Part shown: one piece after another, positions 7,658 through 14,797 of the stretch
Position numbering within the stretch: the stretch's first letter is position 1
Layout: each line of letters opens with the position of its first letter
Notes under the pieces: generated by a model
The model's input: only the letters and a program-made list of their open reading frames with translations
What the model was told of the DNA's origin: nothing
Database searches by the model: none
Assembly (NCBI GenBank): GCA_003448675.1
Contig: DLXZ01000259.1
Span: 1 to 16,862, forward strand
Length of the DNA: 16,862 nucleotides
Source of the DNA: Porticoccaceae bacterium
Lineage (GTDB): Bacteria > Pseudomonadota > Gammaproteobacteria > Pseudomonadales > Porticoccaceae
Direction: 5' to 3'
Made by a program: the position numbers and the translations under genes

Positions 7658-8299
7658 TTGTTTGAACTTTTACTTGCTGGCGGCTGGTTGATTGTGCCGT
7701 TGGTGTTATGTTCGGGAGCGGTGGCAGTGATTGCGGTTGAACGTTATATCTCACTACGAACCGCCAGGGTTCTACCACCCAACCTGTTGGGTCGGGTTTG
7801 GCGTTGGCTTCAGGATGAAGAAGTTACCGCCGAGCGTATGGCCGAGTTGCGCAGCTCCTCGCCACTGGGGCGGATACTGTCCGCTGGGCTGAGCAACTCC
7901 ACTCACGGCCGCGAGGTGATGAAAGACAGTATCGAAGAGGCCGCCAATCAGGTTATCCACGAGCTGGAGCGTTATGTATCCATCCTGGGAACCATCGCCG
8001 CCATCGCACCACTGATTGGCCTGCTAGGCACTGTAGTCGGTATGATCAAGGTGTTTACCGCCATCATGCTCGAAGGCACCGGCAACGCGGGTGTCCTGGC
8101 CGGTGGCATATCCGAGGCGCTGATTACCACCGCCGCCGGCCTGACGGTGGCTATTCCCGCGTTGATTTTTCATCGCTATTTCGAGCGCCGCATCGATTCC
8201 CTGGTGATTGATATGGAAGATCAGGCGGTGACTTTGGTCGACGCCATTCACGGAGATCGTCCCGCGCCCGTGGCTGGGAAAGGACGCACCGACCGGTGA
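7658..8299 (+). CDS. exbB: ExbB/TolQ/MotA-family proton channel protein
   Basis: A 213-residue inner-membrane protein with three hydrophobic segments (about 8-30, 108-132 and 152-175), the topology of ExbB/TolQ. The conserved motifs around segments 2 and 3 are present: GLLGTVVGMI (121-130) and EALITTAAGLTVAIPAL (153-169). Together with ExbD it forms a proton-driven motor that usually powers a TonB-like partner. I place the start at TTG 7658, preceded by AGGGAG at 7646-7651 with 6-base spacing. This gives MFELLLAGGW, the usual N-terminus in relatives; the longer TTG start at 7616 would add residues that look non-coding. The gene overlaps exbD by four bases. No tonB is present in the window, so the outer-membrane partner is unknown. 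Confidence 0.93.
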   Translation: MFELLLAGGWLIVPLVLCSGAVAVIAVERYISLRTARVLPPNLLGRVWRWLQDEEVTAERMAELRSSSPLGRILSAGLSNSTHGREVMKDSIEEAANQVIHELERYVSILGTIAAIAPLIGLLGTVVGMIKVFTAIMLEGTGNAGVLAGGISEALITTAAGLTVAIPALIFHRYFERRIDSLVIDMEDQAVTLVDAIHGDRPAPVAGKGRTDR

Positions 8300-8718
8300 A
8301 GTTCCACCGCAAACGAAGTGCCGATCAGGGGATCAACCTGACGCCGCTGATTGATGTGGTTTTTTTACTGCTGATTTTCTTTATGGTGTCGACAACCTTC
8401 ACCAAGGAAACTCACCTGGCGGTCAACTTGCCTGAAGCCGATGGCGATGTTACCCAGGCGCCAAGCGCCAGGATCGATATTCTGATTACCGCCGACGGTA
8501 AATACTCACTCAATGGCGTCGCGCTGGTTAACCAGCAATTGAAAACCCTGATTGAAGCCCTGAAGCAGCTGTCCGGCGGTGAAAAAGAAACGGCTTTGAC
8601 CATTACCGCCGATGCGCAAACACCTCACCAGGCAGTGGTGCGGGCCATGGACGCCGCTGGTCGCCTGGGTTTCATTAACCTCAGTATCGTTACCCAGGAG
8701 CCCCGCGAGGGCGAATAA
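8296..8718 (+). CDS. exbD: ExbD/TolR-family proton channel subunit
   Basis: A 140-residue protein with a short basic cytoplasmic N-terminus, one membrane helix (about 13-36) and a periplasmic domain. The helix carries the family motif NLTPLIDVVF with Asp20, which corresponds to the proton-carrying Asp25 of E. coli ExbD. It starts with GTG inside the exbB stop (GTGA overlap), which means translational coupling and fixes the start. An AAAGGA about 10 bases upstream may help initiation. Partnered with the ExbB encoded just before, it should couple the proton gradient to mechanical work at the envelope. The position next to msbA and lpxK is a familiar gammaproteobacterial order, but a dedicated role in lipopolysaccharide export has not been shown from sequence. 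Confidence 0.93.
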   Translation: MKFHRKRSADQGINLTPLIDVVFLLLIFFMVSTTFTKETHLAVNLPEADGDVTQAPSARIDILITADGKYSLNGVALVNQQLKTLIEALKQLSGGEKETALTITADAQTPHQAVVRAMDAAGRLGFINLSIVTQEPREGE

Positions 8719-8727
8719 ATTAAAACC

Positions 8728-10596
8728 ATGCCAAGCGTTGAAGCGCGTGAGACCCCGGCTCTCAAGATCTATCTGAGACTCCTGGGTTACCTGAAGGTCT
8801 ACTGGAAAGTCTTTATTCTCAGTGTTCTGGGACTATGGCTGTTCTCCGCCATGCAGATCGCGTTTGTCGACTTGTTGGGGTATCTCATCAATGTGCTGAC
8901 AGTGGTGACTGGTGAGGGGCAGGTTCCTACCGATTTGAATATGGTGGCTATCGACAAGGGCATTACCGCCCGGTTGGCGGAGCGTCTGATGGCGGGCGGG
9001 GATGTACTCGAGCAGAGTCGGGTAGCCTTGCCGACCATGCTTTTTCTACTGGCGGCTGTTCGTGGTATCGGGTTTTTGCTGGGCAATTACGGCATGACCT
9101 ACGTTTCTCAGTCGGTGGTGCACACCCTTAGAAACGAGGTGTTTGACAAATACACCCGCATGCCAAGCGCCTACTTTGACGGCCAGATGGCCGGCCACAT
9201 GGTGGCCCAGCTCACTTTTCATGTACAACAGGTGATGGGGGCAACGACCAAAGCTCTCACTGTGGTGATTCGGGAAGGCGCCCTGACCGTAGGTCTGTTG
9301 GCCTATCTGATTTACCTCAACTGGCGTCTGGCGGTGATTTTTCTGGTTATCATGCCGATCATTGCCTTGATCGTCGGTATCGTCAGCAAACGCTTTCGCA
9401 CCCTGAGTAAACGTATTCAATCGGCCATGGGCGATGTTACCCATGTTTCCCAGGAAGCGGTTAGCGGTTATCGGGAAATGCATCTCTATGGCGGTAAGGA
9501 TTACGAACGCAAGCGCTTGTTCAAGGCCAGTCAGGTTAATCGGCGGCAGAATCTGAAGCTGGCGATTACTCAGGGCCTGAGCACACCACTGGTTCAGATG
9601 CTGCTGGCCGGGGCCCTGGGGCTGTTGATCTGGCTGGCGCTAACCCCGGAAATTCTGACCTCCATGTCGACCGGTGGTTTTACCAAATTTATTTTTACCG
9701 CCTCCCTGCTGGCCAAGCCGGTGCGCCAGCTCACCCAGGTCAATAGCACCATTCAAAAAGGCGTTGCCGCCGCTACGACACTGTTTACCACGTTGGATGA
9801 GGAGGAGGAAACCGACAAGGGTTCCTACGCTACAGAGCGGGTCGAGGGCCGGGTGGTTTTTGACCAGGTTTGCTTTGCTTACTCCTGCAGCGGCGAGGAT
9901 GTATTGAAAAACATCAACCTTGAAGCTCAGCCCGGAGAAACCGTGGCCCTGGTGGGTACGTCCGGCAGCGGCAAGACCTCGCTGGTGAGCCTGATTCCCC
10001 GTTTTTACAATTATTACTCGGGGCGTATCACGCTTGATGGCCGGGAGGTCACCGAATTTACCCTGATGAACCTGCGCAAACAGATCGCTCTGGTCAGTCA
10101 GCAGGTAACCCTGTTTAACGATACGGTCTATAACAATATCGCCTATGGCGAGCTTGCCTCGCGCAGTCGGGAGGCCGTTCTCGAAGCCGCCCGCATGGCC
10201 CACGCGCTGGAATTTATCCAGGCTTTGCCCGATGGGTTTGACACAGTGATCGGTGATGATGGTGTAATGCTGTCCGGGGGCCAGCGCCAACGTCTTGCAA
10301 TCGCTCGGGCCTTGCTCAAGGACGCACCCATATTGATCCTTGATGAAGCCACTTCTGCATTGGATACTGAGTCCGAACGTTTTATTCAGGATGCTTTTGA
10401 TGTCGCCATGGAGGGGCGCACCACCTTTGTCATTGCGCACCGACTTAGTACCGTTGAGAATGCGGATAAGATTCTGGTTATGGAGGACGGAGAGATTGTT
10501 GAACGCGGCCCCCACGCGCAATTACTGGCTGCTGGCGGGCGCTATGCCATGCTTTATCGCCAGCAGTTCACCGAGGATGATTCCGAAGTCTCATGA
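8728..10596 (+). CDS. msbA: MsbA-type lipid A export ABC transporter (flippase)
   Basis: A 622-residue half-transporter: a six-helix membrane domain (about 25-340) fused to an ATPase domain (about 365-610). Visible motifs are Walker A GTSGSGKT (410-417), Q-loop Gln in LVSQQ, signature LSGGQ (515-519), Walker B ending in DEATSALD (539-546, Glu540 catalytic) and the switch His571. MsbA flips core-lipid A across the inner membrane. The assignment as MsbA rather than another exporter rests on direct linkage to lpxK and kdsB. It is about 40 residues longer than E. coli MsbA; the excess seems to sit between the first two membrane helices (about 58-100, hydrophilic). It begins 9 bp after exbD and overlaps lpxK by ATGA. 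Confidence 0.93.
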   Translation: MPSVEARETPALKIYLRLLGYLKVYWKVFILSVLGLWLFSAMQIAFVDLLGYLINVLTVVTGEGQVPTDLNMVAIDKGITARLAERLMAGGDVLEQSRVALPTMLFLLAAVRGIGFLLGNYGMTYVSQSVVHTLRNEVFDKYTRMPSAYFDGQMAGHMVAQLTFHVQQVMGATTKALTVVIREGALTVGLLAYLIYLNWRLAVIFLVIMPIIALIVGIVSKRFRTLSKRIQSAMGDVTHVSQEAVSGYREMHLYGGKDYERKRLFKASQVNRRQNLKLAITQGLSTPLVQMLLAGALGLLIWLALTPEILTSMSTGGFTKFIFTASLLAKPVRQLTQVNSTIQKGVAAATTLFTTLDEEEETDKGSYATERVEGRVVFDQVCFAYSCSGEDVLKNINLEAQPGETVALVGTSGSGKTSLVSLIPRFYNYYSGRITLDGREVTEFTLMNLRKQIALVSQQVTLFNDTVYNNIAYGELASRSREAVLEAARMAHALEFIQALPDGFDTVIGDDGVMLSGGQRQRLAIARALLKDAPILILDEATSALDTESERFIQDAFDVAMEGRTTFVIAHRLSTVENADKILVMEDGEIVERGPHAQLLAAGGRYAMLYRQQFTEDDSEVS

Positions 10597-11618
10597 GTGG
10601 GATCGAAAAGGCCTGGTACGGTAAACCAGGTGGCTTTTCCCTATTGCTACCTTTTAGTTGGCTCTACCGCTTGGTGGCGGCTATTCGTAAATCCTTCCAG
10701 CAGGCCCGTTATCAGGGCAAGGACTGGCCAGTGCCCGTCGTGGTGATTGGTAATATCAGTGTCGGCGGCACGGGCAAAACACCATTACTTATTGCACTGA
10801 CCAAATCACTTGCCGCTCGGGGTATTAAACCGGGCGTTGTCAGTCGTGGTTATGGCGGATCCGCTGGTGCTTCTCCGCTGACGGTCAACGCCAGCACCTC
10901 GGTCAGGCAAGCGGGTGATGAAGCCCTGTTGATTGCCCGGCGCGCTAATTGTCCAGTGGTGGTTTGCAGTGATCGGCGGGCGGCGGTCGATAAGCTCCTG
11001 AATGAAAACCAGGTTGATATCATCCTCAGCGATGATGGCTTGCAACACTATCGCATGCACCGAGATATGGAGGTGGTGGTGATTGATAAACAGCGTGGTC
11101 TGGGCAATGGTTATTGTCTACCCGTGGGGCCGCTGAGGGAAACGGCAGGGCGTCTGCACAGTGTTGATGCCGTGGTTATCAACGGTGCCGATGAAGACGA
11201 TGCGGGCGTCTGCATGGCGGGATTGTCTGATTCACCGGTGAAGGCGTATGGCATGGAGTTGAAACCGACAGTGTTGGTGAATCTGGTATCCGGAGAAAAA
11301 CAAGAGGCGTCAAGCTGGTCTGGTCGGGAGGTGCATGGCGTTGCGGGAATCGGCAATCCCGCACGTTTTGAAGCCACGCTCAATGAGCTTAACCTGAAGC
11401 CTCGGTTTCGTGCCTTTCCCGACCACCACAATTTCAGTGTTGCGGATCTGGCGTTTGATGATGACCTGCCGATCATCATGACCGGTAAGGATGCGGTAAA
11501 GTGCGAGAGCTTTGCCAGTGAGCATTGCTGGTACCTGGATGTGGAAGCGGAGATCCCGGAAGAGTTGGTGTGTATTATTGGTAATAAAATAGATCAGAAA
11601 ATAGATGTAAGATATTGA
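10593..11618 (+). CDS. lpxK: Tetraacyldisaccharide 4'-kinase LpxK
   Basis: A 341-residue inner-membrane-associated kinase that phosphorylates the 4' position of the lipid A disaccharide precursor, the step yielding lipid IVA. The P-loop [11 protein letters not shown] (53-63) is the family form of Walker A, and [13 protein letters not shown] (146-158) contains the conserved DDGxQH that includes the catalytic acid pair. The hydrophobic, basic N-terminal stretch (about 14-35) fits the membrane anchor of the family. The start codon overlaps the msbA stop (ATGA), so the two genes for lipid A completion and export are translationally coupled. The length is normal. kdsB follows after only four bases, leaving no room for the small Trm112-type gene often found there. 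Confidence 0.96.
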   Translation: MSGIEKAWYGKPGGFSLLLPFSWLYRLVAAIRKSFQQARYQGKDWPVPVVVIGNISVGGTGKTPLLIALTKSLAARGIKPGVVSRGYGGSAGASPLTVNASTSVRQAGDEALLIARRANCPVVVCSDRRAAVDKLLNENQVDIILSDDGLQHYRMHRDMEVVVIDKQRGLGNGYCLPVGPLRETAGRLHSVDAVVINGADEDDAGVCMAGLSDSPVKAYGMELKPTVLVNLVSGEKQEASSWSGREVHGVAGIGNPARFEATLNELNLKPRFRAFPDHHNFSVADLAFDDDLPIIMTGKDAVKCESFASEHCWYLDVEAEIPEELVCIIGNKIDQKIDVRY

Positions 11619-11622
11619 AATA

Positions 11623-12408
11623 ATGGCTTATATTGTTGTTATTCCTGCCCGATACGCGTCCTCGCGTCTGCCGGGCAAACCCCTCCGGGACATTGTCGGT
11701 AAAACTCTGGTGCAAAGGGTCTATGAACAGGCGACGCACAGTGGCGCGCAGCGGGTCCTGGTAGCTACCGATGACGAGCGCATTGAAGCAGAGGTCAAAC
11801 GGTTCGGTGGCGAGGTGTTGATGACCCGAACTGACCATGTATCGGGTACTGACCGCCTGGCCGAAGTGGTTACACAACTGGGTGTCGCGGACGATGAAAT
11901 CGTTGTCAACGTCCAGGGCGACGAGCCTTTGATTCCACCGGCAGTAATTGATCAGGTGGCGGTGAATCTGGCGGCTCATCCCGAAGCCGGCGTGGCCACC
12001 CTGTGTGAACCGGTACTGGCGTTGACCACACTGCGCGATCCCAACGTGGTTAAACTGGTGAGCGATGTTGAAGGGCGTGCCCTGTATTTTAGCCGCGCCC
12101 CCATTCCCTGGGCGCGGGATCATTTTGCCAATGACGTTCAGGGCCTGCCCGAGACCTGCGGTTATCGTCGCCATATCGGCCTTTACGCCTACCGGGCGGG
12201 TTTGTTAAGGCAATTTGTTAGCTGGCCGGTGGCCGAGCTGGAGCGCACCGAAGCCCTGGAGCAGTTGCGCTTTATGTATCACGGCGTTGTCATTCATGTT
12301 GACGATGCAGTGGCGCCGGTGCCGCCCGGGGTTGATACCGAAGCGGATCTTGCCGCGACTATTGCTATCGTTAAGGCCTCAGCCGCCAGCAGTGGGGGAG
12401 CAATTTAG
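11623..12408 (+). CDS. kdsB: CMP-Kdo synthetase (3-deoxy-manno-octulosonate cytidylyltransferase)
   Basis: A 261-residue cytoplasmic nucleotidyltransferase that activates Kdo with CTP to CMP-Kdo, the sugar donor for the inner lipopolysaccharide core. The CTP-binding signature [15 protein letters not shown] (7-21), the magnesium-site region VNVQGDEP (94-101) and the HIGLYAYR stretch are all present and typical. Length is slightly above the usual 245-255 residues because of a C-terminal tail ending SSGGAI. The ATG lies four bases after the lpxK stop, with only a weak purine stretch as ribosome site, so coupling to lpxK translation is likely. The next gene starts at or just after its stop codon. 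Confidence 0.97.
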   Translation: MAYIVVIPARYASSRLPGKPLRDIVGKTLVQRVYEQATHSGAQRVLVATDDERIEAEVKRFGGEVLMTRTDHVSGTDRLAEVVTQLGVADDEIVVNVQGDEPLIPPAVIDQVAVNLAAHPEAGVATLCEPVLALTTLRDPNVVKLVSDVEGRALYFSRAPIPWARDHFANDVQGLPETCGYRRHIGLYAYRAGLLRQFVSWPVAELERTEALEQLRFMYHGVVIHVDDAVAPVPPGVDTEADLAATIAIVKASAASSGGAI

Positions 12409-12410
12409 TG

Positions 12411-12953
12411 ATGCCGTTACCAGGATCAGAGAAGCCGACGCGGGTAAATGTGTTATTTGTTTGCCTGGGTAATATCTGCCGTTCACCGACAGCTCATGGT
12501 GTGTTCGAGTCGCGGATACAGTCCATGGGCTTGATGGGGCAGATAGGCGTCGATTCCGCCGGTACCGGCGACTGGCATATTGGCCGGCCTCCCCACAAAA
12601 CCACCCTGACGGCAGCGCGACAGCGGGGTTACGAGCTGGAACACCTGCGAGCGCGGCAGGTGTGTCACGAGGATTTTGAGCATTTTGATTACATGCTGGC
12701 CATGGATCTGAGTAATTTGTCGAATTTACAGGGGATGGCACCACCAGGCTCTAAATGTCGCGTTGAGTTATTCCTCGACTATCATCACGATACCAACCTG
12801 GTGGAAGTGCCCGATCCTTATGGGGGTGGGCCGGCGGGCTTTGATCGGGTGCTGGATATGGTGGAAGTTGCTGCTGATGGTCTGTTGAACGCGATCCGGG
12901 AACGACATGGCTTGAGTACACAGTCCTCTTTAATGAAGAGTCAACTCGATTGA
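12411..12953 (+). CDS. Low-molecular-weight protein-tyrosine phosphatase
   Basis: A 180-residue protein with the CX5R phosphatase loop CLGNICRS (18-25; nucleophile Cys18, Arg24) and the general acid Asp135 in DPYGG (135-139), the complete catalytic set of the family. It may dephosphorylate a bacterial tyrosine kinase or small phosphorylated molecules; the substrate is unknown. An LMW phosphatase between kdsB and murB is also found in Pseudomonas, so this is conserved context rather than an insertion. Start choice: GGGGAG (12395-12400) stands before both GTG 12408, which overlaps the kdsB stop by one base, and ATG 12411. I prefer ATG, but GTG is equally well placed. The 3' end overlaps the murB start. 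Confidence 0.93.
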   Translation: MPLPGSEKPTRVNVLFVCLGNICRSPTAHGVFESRIQSMGLMGQIGVDSAGTGDWHIGRPPHKTTLTAARQRGYELEHLRARQVCHEDFEHFDYMLAMDLSNLSNLQGMAPPGSKCRVELFLDYHHDTNLVEVPDPYGGGPAGFDRVLDMVEVAADGLLNAIRERHGLSTQSSLMKSQLD

Positions 12954-13987
12954 ACATTATTGCTAACCACTCACTGCAAGGCAGTAACACCTTCGCCCTG
13001 CCGGGGCGGGCGGAATATTTCTGTCGCGTGGAAAGTGCTGGAGAATTGCATCAGGCACTGGCCTTTGCCAGACAGCGGCGATTGCCGGTGAGTGTGCTTG
13101 GCGAGGGCAGCAATATCGTGTTGGCCGGCGATCTGAAGGGGCTTGTGATACAGATGGGTTTGCGCGGCGTCCAGGTGGTCGCGCAGGGCAGGGCTCGCGC
13201 GCTGGTGACGGCGGCGGCGGGTGAACCCTGGCGGGATCTGGTCACGGAATTGCTGGAGCAGGGCTGTTATGGTCTGGAGAATCTGGCTTTGATCCCGGGG
13301 CTGGTGGGAGCCGCGCCGATTCAGAATATTGGCGCCTACGGGGTTGAGCTCAACGATTTTCTGGTTTCCCTGGAGGCCGTTGAGATATCCAGTGCCGAGG
13401 TTCGGCAGTTTAACCGTGAACAATGCGGCCTTGCTTATCGCGATAGTATCTTCAAGGGCGCTTTGCGTGACGCTTATATTATTACTTCGGTGACCCTGAG
13501 CCTGCACCGTGAGCCCAGGGTGAATATCAGTTATCCGGCCCTGAAAGTGGCGCTAGCGGAATATCCCGAGGACAAAATCCGTCCCGATCTCGTGTGTGAA
13601 ACCGTCAGCCGTATCCGGCGGCAAAGGCTCCCCGATCCCGCCAGTGAGCCCAACGCGGGCAGCTTTTTTAAAAATCCGGTAATCAATGCAAAGCGGGCTA
13701 GAGACCTTCGTGAACGCTATCCGGACATGGTGCAGTACCCACAGGTCGATGGCGCGGTGAAGATCCCCGCCGCCTGGCTGATCGAAAATGCCGGCTGGAA
13801 AGGGCGCCGCGGCCCCCATTGTGCCGTGCACGCTGATCATGCCCTGGTGCTGACCCAATTTGGGGATGCTCGGGGTCGGGATGTGCTTGACCTGGCTGGC
13901 GAAATTGTCGCTGACATCGATCAACGTTACGGCATCCGGCTGGAGATGGAGCCAAGAGTGCTGGGCGACTGCGAAAAACCGGATTAA
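12950..13987 (+). CDS. murB: UDP-N-acetylenolpyruvoylglucosamine reductase MurB
   Basis: A 345-residue cytoplasmic FAD enzyme that reduces UDP-GlcNAc-enolpyruvate to UDP-MurNAc with NADPH, the second committed step of peptidoglycan precursor synthesis. FAD-domain motifs are LGEGSNIVL and LIPGLVGAAPIQNIGAYG. The catalytic residues are recognisable as Arg164 (YRDS), Ser238 in GSFFKNP, and Glu334 near the C-terminus, equivalent to E. coli Arg159, Ser229 and Glu325. It is the type I form by length and by the extra region around YRDSIFKG. The start is a TTG overlapping the phosphatase stop (TTGA). There is no in-frame ATG upstream, and GAAGAG 9 bases away can serve as ribosome site. It is the last gene before a terminator. 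Confidence 0.97.
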   Translation: MNIIANHSLQGSNTFALPGRAEYFCRVESAGELHQALAFARQRRLPVSVLGEGSNIVLAGDLKGLVIQMGLRGVQVVAQGRARALVTAAAGEPWRDLVTELLEQGCYGLENLALIPGLVGAAPIQNIGAYGVELNDFLVSLEAVEISSAEVRQFNREQCGLAYRDSIFKGALRDAYIITSVTLSLHREPRVNISYPALKVALAEYPEDKIRPDLVCETVSRIRRQRLPDPASEPNAGSFFKNPVINAKRARDLRERYPDMVQYPQVDGAVKIPAAWLIENAGWKGRRGPHCAVHADHALVLTQFGDARGRDVLDLAGEIVADIDQRYGIRLEMEPRVLGDCEKPD

Positions 13988-14006
13988 TCGGTGCTAATCC
14001 GGTTTT
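13975..14006 (+). terminator. Intrinsic terminator after murB
   Basis: AAAACCGGATTA (13975-13986) pairs perfectly with TAATCCGGTTTT (13995-14006) around an 8-base loop. The stem includes the last murB codons and most of its stop codon, and the run of four T ends the downstream arm. The upstream A run means it could also work on the opposite strand. It probably ends the exbB-murB transcript. Confidence 0.8.
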
Positions 14007-14092
14007 GACTGGAGAGGGTCATGGCGGCGTGAGGTCGCCAGTGGTAGGCTCTCAATGGAGAGAGATGGCCGGAGAACAGGGAGAAATACGCG
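14007..14092 (+). promoter_or_regulatory. Leader/promoter region of gacA
   Basis: An 86-bp gap between the murB terminator and gacA that must contain or follow the gacA promoter, though I cannot identify convincing -35/-10 boxes. It has two 5-bp hairpins, TGGCG/CGCCA (14022-14040) and CTCTC/GAGAG (14049-14062), three GGA triplets and an AGGGAG ribosome site (14078-14083) 9 bases before the GTG start. Confidence 0.4.
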
Positions 14093-14743
14093 GTGTATAA
14101 CGTTGTGGTGGTGGATGACCATGACCTGATTCGGGTCGGGCTTAGTAGTCTTATTGAGGAGGCGGGTAGCGCTACCGTAGTTGCTCAATGCTCATCTGGT
14201 GAGGAAGCGCTACGTGCCGTACGTGACTTCCGGCCGGACATCGTCTTCATGGACCTGAAGATGCCCGGTATCGGTGGGATGGAAGCCACACGTCGCCTGA
14301 TGGCTGTGCACCCGCAGATCAAAGTCATCATCATCACTGCGGTTGAAGGTGATTTGTTTCCGCGCCACCTGCTTAAGGCTGGTGCAGCCGGATATGTCAC
14401 TAAAAAGGCCGACCGGGAGGAAATCGAGACAGCTCTGCGTGCGGTGATGCAGGATCGTATCTATGTTAGCCCTTCACTGGCCCAGGATCTCGTGATCAAG
14501 GGTCTGGCTTCGGGGCAAGAAGAATCGCCCCTGGCGACTTTGTCGGAGCGAGAGTTACAGATTGCTGAAATGATTACTAACGGCCACCGGGTGGGTGAAG
14601 TGGCCGGTGTGCTCAATATCAGCCCGAAAACCATTAACACCTATAAATACCGCATATTTGAGAAGCTGGGTGTGAGTAATGACGTGGAACTGACCCTGGC
14701 AGCGGTAAAATATGGTCTGGTCGACCCGAGTGATATAATCTAA
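14093..14743 (+). CDS. gacA: GacA/UvrY-type two-component response regulator
   Basis: A 216-residue regulator with an N-terminal receiver domain (about 3-118) and a LuxR/FixJ-type helix-turn-helix (about 148-210). The phosphorylation site is Asp54 (FMDLKMPG), with the acidic pair Asp8/Asp9, Thr82 and Lys104 in the expected places. The recognition helix holds ISPKTINTYKYRIFEKL, almost the text of GacA/UvrY. These regulators respond to the GacS/BarA kinase and activate small RNAs that sequester CsrA/RsmA, controlling secondary metabolism, motility and biofilm. The kinase gene is not in the window, as is usual. The start is GTG with AGGGAG upstream. Linkage to uvrC, 54 bp downstream, is the classical arrangement and supports the identity strongly. 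Confidence 0.96.
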   Translation: MYNVVVVDDHDLIRVGLSSLIEEAGSATVVAQCSSGEEALRAVRDFRPDIVFMDLKMPGIGGMEATRRLMAVHPQIKVIIITAVEGDLFPRHLLKAGAAGYVTKKADREEIETALRAVMQDRIYVSPSLAQDLVIKGLASGQEESPLATLSERELQIAEMITNGHRVGEVAGVLNISPKTINTYKYRIFEKLGVSNDVELTLAAVKYGLVDPSDII

Positions 14744-14797
14744 ATCCGTGTAGCGCGGCTCGACAATTGACTCCTTCGCTCACGGCCCCTGCTGCCT

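Noticed and set aside
9640..10521. Long minus-strand open frame (293 codons) inside msbA
   Set aside because: Antisense shadow of a clear ABC transporter gene; no family motif in the antisense reading.
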